A DNA stretch of 64,000 nt from [Ruminococcus] lactaris ATCC 29176 (lineage in GTDB: Bacteria; Bacillota; Clostridia; Lachnospirales; Lachnospiraceae). The stretch is from NCBI RefSeq assembly GCF_025152405.1, contig NZ_CP102292.1:2356001-2420000 (forward strand), read 5' to 3'. Below, one piece after another: positions 27,872 to 36,054 of this stretch; positions within the stretch are counted from its first letter, which is position 1; each line of letters begins with the position of its first letter. The notes under the pieces were generated by a model. That model was not told the origin of the DNA, did not search any database, and saw only the letters and a list, made by a program, of their open reading frames with translations. The translations under genes and the position numbers were made by a program.

Positions 27872-27883
27872 TTTGCTCCTTCT

Positions 27884-28594
27884 TTATCCCTTCATTGCTT
27901 CATATGACATCTTTACAGCTTCTTCTGATATATCACACTGCATTCTATAGACCGGAACTTCTCTAAGAAGCTGATCCATAATCTCCATCATCTTTCCAAG
28001 GTATTTTTCATTCTTTGGACGGATCGTCTGCTGAAGAATCAGAGGGATTGCCTCTGCCGGCTGAATCTGCCGTATCCGATTCTCTCCCCGTTCAAGCATA
28101 CAGATTCCCTGAAGTTTTACTTTCTTATTTACATTCTCATCGGTTTTCCCACTAAAAGGTGTTCCATATGCATACCATCCATCTTCCAGTCGTCTTAGAA
28201 CCGGTTTATCATCATTAATTATAATCGCCTGATCTGCACCAAAATATTTTTGCCACTGCTTCGTATGTGTCGATTTTCCTGTACCACATGGAGCAGAAAA
28301 TAAATAGGCTTTTCCATCCACTTCGACCGCAGATGAGTGAATCATGATACCACCGTATTTTAAAATTTTTCTATTAAATTCAGCTCCAACATAAACGTAT
28401 TCTAGTTTTTCACAGGTAATTTCTGGATGCATTTTTTGCTTTTTTTTATAATATGCATCCGACTTATACCCTAAATATATACATGAATTTTCACTTTCTC
28501 CATGAAACCGCTCTTCATATGGTTTTATTTTCTTTTGCATATACATATAATTCGGCTCATATTTCACAAAACAATCAGCAATCTTATAATACAT
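27884..28594 (-). CDS. HprK/PEPCK-like kinase of the RiPP cluster
   Basis: A 236-aa protein related to the C-terminal kinase domain of HPr kinase. The P-loop is SAPCGTGKSTHTKQW (about 100-114), followed by an acidic metal motif INDDKPVLR (126-134) and a GTPFSGKTDEN loop like that of HprK. HprK-like kinases in lasso clusters phosphorylate the precursor's C-terminal Ser; here the core has no C-terminal Ser, ending TGYY, so a Thr or Tyr, or a free nucleotide, would be the target. This is inference. GAGGGG supports the start. Confidence 0.8.
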   Translation of the reverse strand: MYYKIADCFVKYEPNYMYMQKKIKPYEERFHGESENSCIYLGYKSDAYYKKKQKMHPEITCEKLEYVYVGAEFNRKILKYGGIMIHSSAVEVDGKAYLFSAPCGTGKSTHTKQWQKYFGADQAIIINDDKPVLRRLEDGWYAYGTPFSGKTDENVNKKVKLQGICMLERGENRIRQIQPAEAIPLILQQTIRPKNEKYLGKMMEIMDQLLREVPVYRMQCDISEEAVKMSYEAMKG

Positions 28595-28606
28595 CCTTTT
28601 CCCCTC

Positions 28607-29008
28607 TCATCTGCTTTTGTTACAATCACATTTGAAAATCTGTGCCTGTCCATTCTGTTTCCATCCCGCAAAAGTCTGTCCTTCTTTTTCTTCTGCGGTT
28701 ACAGTAATCTTATGATGTCAGGGTCAAAAGGTCTGACACCACGTGTGCCTGCACACTGGTGGTAGAATGACCTTGAGGCCCGCCCCGATATGAGCATAAA
28801 AGTGGGGCGTAAGCACCATGATATGCGAATAGCGGGTAGGATTGTGGGAGTGCGTAGCACGAAACAATCCGTTGGCATCATTGTTGGGGGCTTTTGACCC
28901 CAACATCATCTTATCATTATACTGTCCTCTTGTATACTCTTTTCCATCAACTGCATTCTGCTTTTTGTCTGATTCGGAACTTTTTGTACTTTTGCACAAG
29001 TTAGTCAA
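28607..29008 (-). pseudogene. Surface-protein remnant split by the 194-bp repeat
   Basis: A broken frame. The part 28915-29008 reads SESDKKQNAVDGKEYTRGQ, then the repeat (28714-28907) interrupts it. Removing the repeat and one copy of the duplicated ATAAGAT joins it in frame to ITVTAEEKEGQTFAGWKQNG and a stop at 28607. The joined text resembles one unit of the InlB/Listeria-Bacteroides repeat of secreted proteins (EGxTFAGW). No proper start or signal peptide remains, so the gene was already a fragment. Confidence 0.6.
28714..28907 (-). mobile_element. 194-bp structured inverted-repeat element, copy A
   Basis: A complete non-coding element. Its ends, read as GATGTTGGGGTCAAAAG and the complement of CTTTTGACCCTGACATC, are imperfect inverted repeats. 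It is flanked by the 7-bp duplication ATCTTAT (28707-28713 and 28908-28914), which proves insertion. Internally it folds into several hairpins shared with copies B and C. It encodes no transposase. An open frame through it is a by-product (see rejected items). Confidence 0.92.
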
Positions 29009-29211
29009 TTATATTTTTCTTTTTCCTACAAATTCACTTTGAAATAGGGTATTATAATAAGATGTCGGGGTCAAAAGCCCCCGACTATGATACCTACGGA
29101 TTGTTACGCACTACGTGCTCCCACAATCCTACCCAACATTCGCATATCGTGGTGCTTACGCCCCACTTTTATGCTCATATTGGGGCGGGTCACAAGGTCA
29201 TTCTACCACTA

Positions 29212-30499
29212 GTACAAAAGTTTTTAAATAAATGGACTATATTTCTTTTCTGTAGTATACTGTTCTCATCAAATCAAAAGGAGCATTAAACTATGGGAAG
29301 AAAAGCATCCACTATTAATCTTAGCGAGGACGAACGTTTATATCTTGAAACTCAGATGCGTGCAAGAACAATTCAAGCCCAGACAGTAATTCGGGCAAGA
29401 ATTTTACTACTCAAAGCAGAAGGTATTTCAGTTGACCATATTGCAGACAAAGTAGGAATGAATCGCAAAAGCGTCATGCTCTGTATCAATAAATACCTTG
29501 AGGGTGGTGTGGAAAATGCTCTGTTTGATGCACCCGGTCGTGGCAGGAATGCTGAAATAACCGATGATGAAAAAGCCTGGATAATAAATATCGCCTGTCA
29601 GAAGCCTGTCAATCTTGGATATTCAGCAGAAGTATGGACGCGTGCTCTTCTTACAAAACATATTAATAAATTTGCCGAAGAAGCAGGTCATACAAGGTTG
29701 TCAACAATCAGTCAGTCAAAGGTCCGCACAATACTGGAAGAAGCGGATATTAAGCCTAACAAAATAACTTATTACTGCGAAAATCGTGACCCTGATTTTG
29801 ACCAGAAAATGCATAATGTTCTTCTTGTATATAAACAATTGTCTTTACAGTTTGACGAGAAGGGACAGCTCATTCCGTTTAAGGAGGATGAACAGGTTGT
29901 ACATGTACTTTCCTATGATGAAAAACCCGGAATTCAGGCAATTGCCAATACCACAGAAGACCTCTTGCCGGATGAAAATCACAAGACGGTCAGCCGTGAT
30001 TATGAATATAAACGTCTTGGAACTATTTCACTGCTTGCTGGAATCGACTTACAAACAGGGGAGGCAATTCCGCTTGTAAAAGATAAACACAGCAGCAAGG
30101 AATATATTGAGTTTCTAAAAATACTTGATTCAAAATATCCGGAGACTGACCGGATTCGTCTGGTATTGGATAATCTGAAAGTTCATTCTTCAGAGGAAAC
30201 CCGAAAATACCTTGCGACAAAGCCGGGAAGATTTGAATTTGTGTTTACTCCCAAGCATGGTTCATGGTTGAATCTTGTTGAGGGATTCTTTAGTAAACTC
30301 ACACGTCAGATGCTAAAAGGCATACGTGTAAAAACTAAGGATGAACTTGTGCAGCGTATCTATAGATACTTCGATGAAGTAAACGAACAACCTGTCGTAT
30401 ATCACTGGAAGTATAAGCTTGAAGAAATTAATTCAAGTGAAGAGGTGGTGGTTGATACGTTGCCAATTCAAAAGTCCAGTTAATTAATAACGGTTATAC
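29212..30499 (+). mobile_element. IS630 family insertion sequence
   Basis: A 1288-bp element bounded by TA duplications (29210-29211 and 30500-30501). The ends GTACAAAAGTTTTTAAATAA and the complement GTATAACCGTTATTAATTAA match at 15 of 20 positions. It holds one transposase gene. TA target choice agrees with IS630/Tc1 biology. The element is nested inside copy B of the 194-bp repeat. Confidence 0.92.
29293..30483 (+). CDS. IS630 family transposase
   Basis: DDE transposase of 396 aa, full length and intact. An N-terminal helix-turn-helix region (about 10-80, VDHIADKVGMNRKSVMLCIN) is followed by a GRGRN linker, a second DNA-binding region and the catalytic core with Asp209 (SYDEKPGIQA), Asp293 (LVLDNLKVHS) and Glu330 (WLNLVEGFFSKL). 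AAAGGAGC precedes the ATG. It probably still works. Confidence 0.95.
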   Translation: MGRKASTINLSEDERLYLETQMRARTIQAQTVIRARILLLKAEGISVDHIADKVGMNRKSVMLCINKYLEGGVENALFDAPGRGRNAEITDDEKAWIINIACQKPVNLGYSAEVWTRALLTKHINKFAEEAGHTRLSTISQSKVRTILEEADIKPNKITYYCENRDPDFDQKMHNVLLVYKQLSLQFDEKGQLIPFKEDEQVVHVLSYDEKPGIQAIANTTEDLLPDENHKTVSRDYEYKRLGTISLLAGIDLQTGEAIPLVKDKHSSKEYIEFLKILDSKYPETDRIRLVLDNLKVHSSEETRKYLATKPGRFEFVFTPKHGSWLNLVEGFFSKLTRQMLKGIRVKTKDELVQRIYRYFDEVNEQPVVYHWKYKLEEINSSEEVVVDTLPIQKSS

Positions 30500-30578
30500 T
30501 AGTGTGCAAGCACACGTGGTGTCAGACCTTTTGACCCTGGTATCATAATAATAACGAATCAACGTAGGAGGAATAATT

Positions 30579-30989
30579 ATGATTATATCTACCAGGGGAA
30601 GATATGCACTTCGTGTCATGATTGATCTGGCCGGACAAGATCCGAATACTTATACGCCACTCAAGGAAATTGCAGCACGGCAGGAGATTTCTGAAAAATA
30701 TCTTGAAAATATTCTCAAGTCTCTTGTTACCGGTGGCCTGATCTTTGGACTTCGCGGAAAAGGCGGTGGCTATAAGCTCACTAAGAAACCGGAGGATTAT
30801 ACTATTTCTTCAATTCTCCGTCTCACAGAGGGATCACTTGCACCGGTGGCATGTCTTGAAGAAAATGCGACTGAATGTGAAAGGGAAGCGGTTTGCCCTA
30901 CCCGCCCACTTTGGAAAAAACTGGATACACTGATCCAGGATTATCTTGGCAGTGTCTCACTGAAAGACCTGATTGATGGGACTGTCTGA
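30579..30989 (+). CDS. Rrf2 family transcriptional regulator
   Basis: A 136-aa dimeric winged-helix regulator. It begins with the family motif ISTRGRYALRVMIDLA, has the recognition helix region ISEKYLENILKSL and the wing GLRGKGGGYKL. Three cysteines in the C-terminal half (VACLEE, TECERE, AVCPTRP) match the spacing class that binds an Fe-S cluster in IscR-like members, so it may sense iron-sulfur status or redox. TAGGAGGA precedes ATG. No cysteine-desulfurase gene is adjacent; a terminator follows at once. Confidence 0.92.
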   Translation: MIISTRGRYALRVMIDLAGQDPNTYTPLKEIAARQEISEKYLENILKSLVTGGLIFGLRGKGGGYKLTKKPEDYTISSILRLTEGSLAPVACLEENATECEREAVCPTRPLWKKLDTLIQDYLGSVSLKDLIDGTV

Positions 30990-30990
30990 C

Positions 30991-31047
30991 AAAAAAGAAC
31001 GTTACTCCCGAATGACTGCACATCCATGGAGTAACGTTCTTTCTTTT
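30991..31047 (+). terminator. Terminator after the Rrf2 gene
   Basis: Stem AAAGAACGTTACTCC / GGAGTAACGTTCTTT with a T-rich tail; usable on both strands. Confidence 0.88.
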
Positions 31048-31128
31048 CTATAACTATCTTTATGCCAGACTTCCGCCTGTCTTATACAAAATTTTCCGCT
31101 CTGCTTTCCTCTCTCTTTTTAACTTCTC

Positions 31129-31821
31129 TTATACCTTGAAGCGGTATCCGACCCCCCAAATTGTCTCAATGTACTGTGGATGAGATGTGTCATATTCAAT
31201 CTTTTCACGGATCTTTTTAATATGTACGGTAACTGTTGCAATATCTCCTATTGACTCCATATCCCAAATCTCACGGAATAATTCTTCCTTTGAATAAACA
31301 TGGTTTGGATGTCCTGCCAGAAACGAAAGCAGATCGAACTCTTTTGTTGTAAAGGAACGTTCCTCACCGTTCACCCATACACGTCTCGCTGTCCGGTCGA
31401 TCTTAAGTCCGCGGATCTCTATCACATCATTCTGTTCCACAACACTTCCGATCAGACGCTCATATCTTGCAAGATGGGCTTTCACGCGTGCGACCAGCTC
31501 GCTTGGACTAAACGGCTTCGTCATATAATCATCCGCACCAAGTCCCAGTCCACGGATCTTGTCAATATCATCTTTCTTCGCTGAAACCATAATAATTGGA
31601 GTATTTTTCTGCCCCCGGATCTGACGGCAGATTTCAAATCCGTCAACTCCCGGCAGCATCAGATCTAAAATAATCAGGTCAAATTCTACGGCAAGTCCTC
31701 TCCGAAGACCTGTCTCTCCGTCATTTGCTACTTCTACTTCAAATCCACTCAGCTCCAGATAATCTTTCTCCAGATCTGCAATGCTTTCTTCATCTTCCAC
31801 GATCAAAATACGTTTACTCAT
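31129..31821 (-). CDS. OmpR/PhoB family response regulator
   Basis: A 230-aa regulator. The receiver domain (1-120) has the acidic pocket IVEDEES, the phospho-acceptor Asp in LIILDLMLPGVDGFE (about 53) and the Lys in MTKPFSPSEL. The C-terminal winged helix (about 130-230) ends TIWGVGYRFKV. Its gene follows and overlaps the kinase gene by 8 bp, so they form a two-component pair. The signal is unknown. Confidence 0.95.
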   Translation of the reverse strand: MSKRILIVEDEESIADLEKDYLELSGFEVEVANDGETGLRRGLAVEFDLIILDLMLPGVDGFEICRQIRGQKNTPIIMVSAKKDDIDKIRGLGLGADDYMTKPFSPSELVARVKAHLARYERLIGSVVEQNDVIEIRGLKIDRTARRVWVNGEERSFTTKEFDLLSFLAGHPNHVYSKEELFREIWDMESIGDIATVTVHIKKIREKIEYDTSHPQYIETIWGVGYRFKV

Positions 31822-32869
31822 TCACCGGTACCTCCTGATACTTCCTTATTACAAAATACATCGTAGTACCAACGCCCTCTTCGCTGGTAGCCCAGATATT
31901 TCCGCCATGCTCCTCCACGATCTTCTTCACGATCGAAAGTCCGATACCACTTCCTCCTTTTGAAGAATTTCTTGAAGCATCCGCACGATAGAACCGGTCA
32001 AAGATAAACGGCAGATCCTTTGCCGCAATCCCTCTTCCATTATCTCCCAGCTCTATCTGGATAAAATCTCCCACGTCCTTTACATCCATCGTAATCTCCA
32101 CTTTCGGTTTATCTGTATACTTCAGCGAATTTGATACGATATTATTGATGACTCTTCTTAACTGTTCCGGATCTACGATCACTTTACAGTCATCATCCAT
32201 AAAGTTTCGGTATGTAAACTCTGCCCCTTTTGACTCCAGCTCCACACTCAGATCTTCTGCACAGTCTCCAAAATAACCTTTTGCAGAGATCGTTGTGAAA
32301 TTATATGGAATCCTGTTCGTATCGATCTTGGAGTAAAGGGTCAGCTCATTGATCAGAAGATTCATCTCATTAGCCTTATTATAAATGGTTCTGATGTATC
32401 TGTCCATCTTTTCCGGTGTATCTGCCACACCATCCATAATTCCTTCCACATAACCTTTGATCGCTGTGATCGGAGTCTTCAGATCATGTGAAATATTACT
32501 GATCAGTTCCTTATTTTCCCGGTCAAACGCAACCTTTTCCTCTGCCTGCACCTTCAACCGAAGACGCATTTCCTCAAAATCCCTGCAAAGCTGCCCGATC
32601 TCATCATCATTTTCTGCTTTAATCTCAAAATCCAGATTTCCTTCTTTGATATTCCTTGCCGCTTTCTGTAATTTTTGCAGCGGCACTGATACCGCACGAT
32701 AAATCCATATGATCAACAATGCTGCCGTGATGGATACGACGATCAGATACATCTGCTGGATCTCCGTTGCCTTTTCCGGTACAAATGCCCTTGTCATCAC
32801 TCCGGTAAAAAGCATCGGAAATACCATGACCACCATAAATACGATAACGAGTTTTGTCTTAAGCTTCAT
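31814..32869 (-). CDS. Sensor histidine kinase
   Basis: A 351-aa membrane kinase with two helices (about 7-29 and 41-60) separated by only a short outer loop, so it probably senses membrane or intramembrane signals. A HAMP domain (about 60-112), the H-box ISHDLKTPITAIKGY and the ATPase boxes NNIVSNSLKYT, DNGRGIA and GGSGIGLSIV follow. The translational overlap with the regulator supports equal expression. Confidence 0.95.
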   Translation of the reverse strand: MKLKTKLVIVFMVVMVFPMLFTGVMTRAFVPEKATEIQQMYLIVVSITAALLIIWIYRAVSVPLQKLQKAARNIKEGNLDFEIKAENDDEIGQLCRDFEEMRLRLKVQAEEKVAFDRENKELISNISHDLKTPITAIKGYVEGIMDGVADTPEKMDRYIRTIYNKANEMNLLINELTLYSKIDTNRIPYNFTTISAKGYFGDCAEDLSVELESKGAEFTYRNFMDDDCKVIVDPEQLRRVINNIVSNSLKYTDKPKVEITMDVKDVGDFIQIELGDNGRGIAAKDLPFIFDRFYRADASRNSSKGGSGIGLSIVKKIVEEHGGNIWATSEEGVGTTMYFVIRKYQEVPVNE

Positions 32870-32906
32870 TTGCAGCTCCTTTCCGAAAATCGAGTATGAT
32901 TAACGA

Positions 32907-32944
32907 AAGGTGCCTGAACCTTTTCAGGAGATCAGACACCTTCT
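32907..32944 (-). terminator. Terminator after metK
   Basis: Stem AAGGTGTCTGA / TCAGGCACCTT in the 142-bp gap between metK and the kinase gene; the T-run is short. Confidence 0.65.
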
Positions 32945-33011
32945 TTTGATACTTCTGCTTATTTTACAGATTCTACAAATATTTCTTTCATTTTTGAGAT
33001 ATTCTTTCACT

Positions 33012-34205
33012 TTACAGATATTTCTTTAAATCTTCTACCTTGTCAAGTTTCTCCCACGGAAGATCCAGGTCATTACGTCCAAAATGTCCGTAAGCGGCTG
33101 TCTGCTTGTAGATCGGTCTTCTCAGATCCAGCATCTTAATGATTCCTGCCGGGCGGAAATCAAAATTCTCACGAAGGATCTCAACCAGCTTTGTATCAGA
33201 TAACTTTCCTGTACCAAATGTATCAACTGCGATAGAAGTCGGCTGTGCCACACCGATCGCATAAGAAAGCTGGATCTCACATTTCTTTGCAAGTCCTGCT
33301 GCTACAATATTCTTTGCTGCATAACGTGCTGCATAAGCTGCAGAACGGTCTACCTTTGTGCAGTCTTTTCCTGAAAATGCTCCGCCACCGTGACGTGCCA
33401 TTCCACCATAAGTATCAACAATGATCTTACGTCCTGTCAGTCCACTGTCTCCGTGAGGTCCGCCAATTACAAACCGGCCTGTCGGATTTACAAAGAATTT
33501 CGTCTCATCATCTACCAGCTCTGCCGGGATGATCTCATCGAATACATACTTTTTGATATCCTCATGAATCTGCTCCTGAGATACTTCCGGGTCATGCTGC
33601 GTAGAAAGCACAACTGCATCCAGACGCTTTACAGAACCATCTTCATTGTACTCTGCAGTTACCTGAGTCTTTCCGTCCGGACGCAGGTAAGTCAGCGTTC
33701 CGTCTTTGCGAACTTTAGTAAGCTGAAGTGCAAGCTTATGTGCCAGTGCGATCGGATATGGCATATACTCTTCTGTCTCATCAGAAGCATAACCGAACAT
33801 CATTCCCTGATCTCCTGCTCCAATGGCTTCGATATCTTCATCTGACATCTTATTTTCTTTTGCTTCCAGAGCCTTATCAACTCCCATTGCAATATCTGTT
33901 GACTGCTCATCCAATGTTGTGAGTACACCGCAGGTATCTGCATCAAAGCCATATTTTCCTCTTGTATATCCGATCTCGCGAACTGTATCACGAACGATCT
34001 TCTGGATATCTACATATGCTTTTGTAGTGATCTCTCCCATAACCATAACAAGACCTGTTGTACAGCATGTCTCACATGCAACACGGCTCATCGGATCCTG
34101 ACGCATTAACTCATCCAGAATCGCATCTGAAATCTGATCACACATCTTATCCGGATGTCCCTCTGTAACTGACTCAGATGTAAATAAAATCTTTTCCTTT
34201 TCCAT
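33012..34205 (-). CDS. metK: S-adenosylmethionine synthetase
   Basis: Makes S-adenosylmethionine from methionine and ATP; 397 aa, normal length. The signatures [32 protein letters not shown] and GGGAFSGKD are intact. The frame opens at 34220, but AAAGGAG lies inside that stretch 5 nt before ATG 34205. It is controlled by an S-box leader about 440 bp upstream, so the product represses its own gene. GC-rich tandem repeats lie between the leader terminator and the gene. Confidence 0.97.
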   Translation of the reverse strand: MEKEKILFTSESVTEGHPDKMCDQISDAILDELMRQDPMSRVACETCCTTGLVMVMGEITTKAYVDIQKIVRDTVREIGYTRGKYGFDADTCGVLTTLDEQSTDIAMGVDKALEAKENKMSDEDIEAIGAGDQGMMFGYASDETEEYMPYPIALAHKLALQLTKVRKDGTLTYLRPDGKTQVTAEYNEDGSVKRLDAVVLSTQHDPEVSQEQIHEDIKKYVFDEIIPAELVDDETKFFVNPTGRFVIGGPHGDSGLTGRKIIVDTYGGMARHGGGAFSGKDCTKVDRSAAYAARYAAKNIVAAGLAKKCEIQLSYAIGVAQPTSIAVDTFGTGKLSDTKLVEILRENFDFRPAGIIKMLDLRRPIYKQTAAYGHFGRNDLDLPWEKLDKVEDLKKYL

Positions 34206-34265
34206 AAGTTCTCCTTTCACTCACTTTCTCTTCTGCTTACTGCTTTCACGTAATATCGCCTTCGT

Positions 34266-34520
34266 CCGCCTGACCTGCCCCGCGGAACCTCGATTCCGCT
34301 TCGCTTCATCTCGGTCGCGGGCGGCCTGCTCTTCTTCCGGTACAGGTTTTCTGACTGCCTCCGCCTGACCTGCCCCGCGGAACCTCGATTCCGCTTCGCT
34401 TCATCTCGGTCGCGGGCGGCCTGCCCTTCTTCCGGTACAGGTTTTCTGACTGCCTCCGCCTGACCTGCCCCGCGGAACCTCGATTCCGCTTCGCTTCATC
34501 TCGGTCGCGGGCGGCCTGCC
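34266..34520 (-). repeat. 95-bp GC-rich tandem repeats, 2.7 copies
   Basis: Units begin at 34266, 34361 and 34456 (period 95) and are nearly identical. On the minus strand each holds the hairpin GCGGAA-TCGAGG-TTCCGC and the text GACCGAGATGAAGCGAAG. The base composition is much richer in GC than the neighbours. They sit in the metK leader transcript. Confidence 0.93.
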
Positions 34521-34524
34521 TATA

Positions 34525-34579
34525 CCCTGGCAACTCTCTGTCTGCTCACGCAAGCGTGGCAGCCAATGAGTTGTCAGGG
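34525..34579. repeat. Long hairpin next to the tandem repeats
   Basis: Outer arms CCCTGGCAACTC (34525-34536) and GAGTTGTCAGGG (34568-34579) enclose an inner stem CTGCTCACGC / GCGTGGCAG with an AA loop. Both stems pair almost completely. It lies between the S-box terminator and the repeats and is followed by the same GCAGGTCAGGC text as the repeat units. Confidence 0.8.
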
Positions 34580-34602
34580 TGCAGGTCAGGCTTTAATACG
34601 CG

Positions 34603-34630
34603 AAAACAGTCCGCATAAGGCGGACTGTCA
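34603..34630 (-). terminator. S-box expression-platform terminator
   Basis: Minus strand ACAGTCCGC-CTTAT-GCGGACTGT followed by TTTTC, directly after the riboswitch. Confidence 0.85.
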
Positions 34631-34645
34631 ATCTATCGTAACAAT

Positions 34646-34748
34646 CCTCTTATTGTTCGAGTAACTCGCTCAGGTTGGCACCTTCCTTTATAATGTGGGG
34701 TTGCCGCAGCTTCTTAGATCCTTTGTATCTCCACTGCTCTGAATAAGA
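34646..34748 (-). promoter_or_regulatory. SAM-I (S-box) riboswitch
   Basis: The minus strand shows CTTATTCAGAGCAGTGGAG at the 5' end, GCTGCGGCAACC, AAGGTGCCAACCTGAGCGAG and the closing GAACAATAAGAG, which pairs with the 5' end. These are the conserved S-box elements in order. SAM binding would favour the adjacent terminator and shut off metK. Confidence 0.92.
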
Positions 34749-34789
34749 GAAAGTTTCTTTATTAAATTAGTATTTTACTTTCGTATCAG

Positions 34790-34818
34790 ACTATACAACG
34801 CATTGTCTATTATGTCAA
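34790..34818 (-). promoter_or_regulatory. Sigma-A promoter for the metK leader
   Basis: Minus strand TTGACA (34813-34818), 17-bp spacer, TATAGT (34790-34795). Confidence 0.85.
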
Positions 34819-34896
34819 TATAGTTTAGAAAACTTTCATTATATTTTCTTATCTATGACTTCCCAGTAACCATACTTTGGGAATCCATTTCACAAG

Positions 34897-36054
34897 TCAA
34901 AATACCGACACGCTGCCTGTACCTGCCCGCCACAACCGGTACACCTGCTCTGCCGTATCTGCCAGGTTTCTCTTTGCATTTTCATTTTTCATGGCTTCTT
35001 CCAGTGTAACCACATTTCGCAGAATCGGAAAAAATGCATCGATTCCATGTTCATTGCATTTTTCTGCATCCACTCCGGCTGCCCCGGTAAATGCGATCAC
35101 AGTCTTTCCGTATTTCTTTGCAAGTCCGGCTACTCCTATCGGTGCTTTCCCCATGGCGGTCTGTCCGTCCATCTGTCCTTCTCCGGTAATCACCAAGTCT
35201 GCTTCTCTGATGTACTCTTCCAGCCGGGTTTCTTCTAAAACAATCTTGATCCCTGACTCTAAAACTGCATCGGTAAATGTCAGAAATGCAAATCCCAGTC
35301 CTCCGGCTGCCCCGGTTCCTGCCTGCTGCGGATCTGCTTTCGGGAATTTTTTTCCTGCCAGTGCCGCATAATTTTCCAGCCATTGATCCATCTCCACAAC
35401 CATGGACGGAGTTGCCCCTTTCTGCGGACCAAAGACAGCACTGCACCCCTGCTCACCGCATAGGCTGTTCGTTACATCACACGCTATACGGAATCTGCAC
35501 TCCTTTAATTCCTGCAGAACATGCGTCTCCGTGATCGTTTCTAAAACTTTCAGCCCTCTCGCTCCGAAGGGAATCTGGTTTCCATTTTTATCGAGGAATC
35601 CGTATCCAAGTGCCTGCAGCATCCCTGTTCCACCGTCATTGGTTGCACTTCCACCAATGCCGATAATGAATCGCCTGCAGCCTTTTTTGATGGCATCCCG
35701 GATCACTTCACCGACACCATATGTTGTCGTATAGAGCGGATTTCTTTTTTCATCTGGAACGAGTGTGATCCCGGCCGCACCTGCCATCTCAATCACGGCT
35801 GTCCCGGAAGCTTCAATAATTCCATATTCGCATATGACCGGTGTTCCCAGTGGTCCTGTTACCTGTACCTGCTGTCTGCTCCCGTTCATTCCCGACGTCA
35901 GTGCTTCTACCGTTCCTTCACCACCATCTGCCAGCGGTCTTACGAGTACTTCTGCCCCGGCATCTGCCCTGTGGATTCCTTCTGCCACAGCCCTTCCGGC
36001 CTCCATGGATGTCATACTGCCTTTAAACGAATCTATCGCTGTTACAATTTTCAT
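34897..36054 (-). CDS. Glycerate kinase (GarK/GlxK type)
   Basis: Phosphorylates D-glycerate, giving 2- or 3-phosphoglycerate; 385 aa. Family features: KIVTAIDSFKGSMTSMEAG at the N-terminus, RPLADGGEGTVEAL, GIGGSATNDGGTGMLQALG and the late VITGEGQMDGQTAMGKAP. The frame is open to 36141, but ATG 36054 overlaps the stop of the TenI-like gene (ATGA) with AGGAAGGA upstream, so the shorter start is right. It is the last gene of the thiazole operon; why a glycerate kinase is translationally coupled there is unclear. Confidence 0.92.
   Translation of the reverse strand: MKIVTAIDSFKGSMTSMEAGRAVAEGIHRADAGAEVLVRPLADGGEGTVEALTSGMNGSRQQVQVTGPLGTPVICEYGIIEASGTAVIEMAGAAGITLVPDEKRNPLYTTTYGVGEVIRDAIKKGCRRFIIGIGGSATNDGGTGMLQALGYGFLDKNGNQIPFGARGLKVLETITETHVLQELKECRFRIACDVTNSLCGEQGCSAVFGPQKGATPSMVVEMDQWLENYAALAGKKFPKADPQQAGTGAAGGLGFAFLTFTDAVLESGIKIVLEETRLEEYIREADLVITGEGQMDGQTAMGKAPIGVAGLAKKYGKTVIAFTGAAGVDAEKCNEHGIDAFFPILRNVVTLEEAMKNENAKRNLADTAEQVYRLWRAGTGSVSVF

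Larger units (their letters stand above)
29061..30544 (+). mobile_element. 194-bp structured element, copy B, interrupted by IS630
   Basis: Left part 29061-29211 and right part 30500-30544 together give exactly 194 bp once the IS and one TA are removed. The outer duplication is ATAATAA (29054-29060 and 30545-30551). The IS entered in the last hairpin (CACTAGTGTGC). In the second hairpin the stem is GCAC-TAC-GTGC where copies A and C have GTGC-TAC-GCAC. Confidence 0.92.

Noticed and set aside
29061-30544. The whole 1484-bp segment as a single large insertion sequence
   Set aside because: Two separate sets of ends and duplications (ATAATAA outside, TA inside) show one element inside another.
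34266-34520. Tandem repeats as a CRISPR array
   Set aside because: Units are directly joined 95-mers with no unique spacers and no cas genes nearby.
34306-34533. 75-aa frame with repeated MKRSGIE text upstream of metK
   Set aside because: It is just the 95-bp tandem repeat read in one frame; no ribosome site and no known domain.
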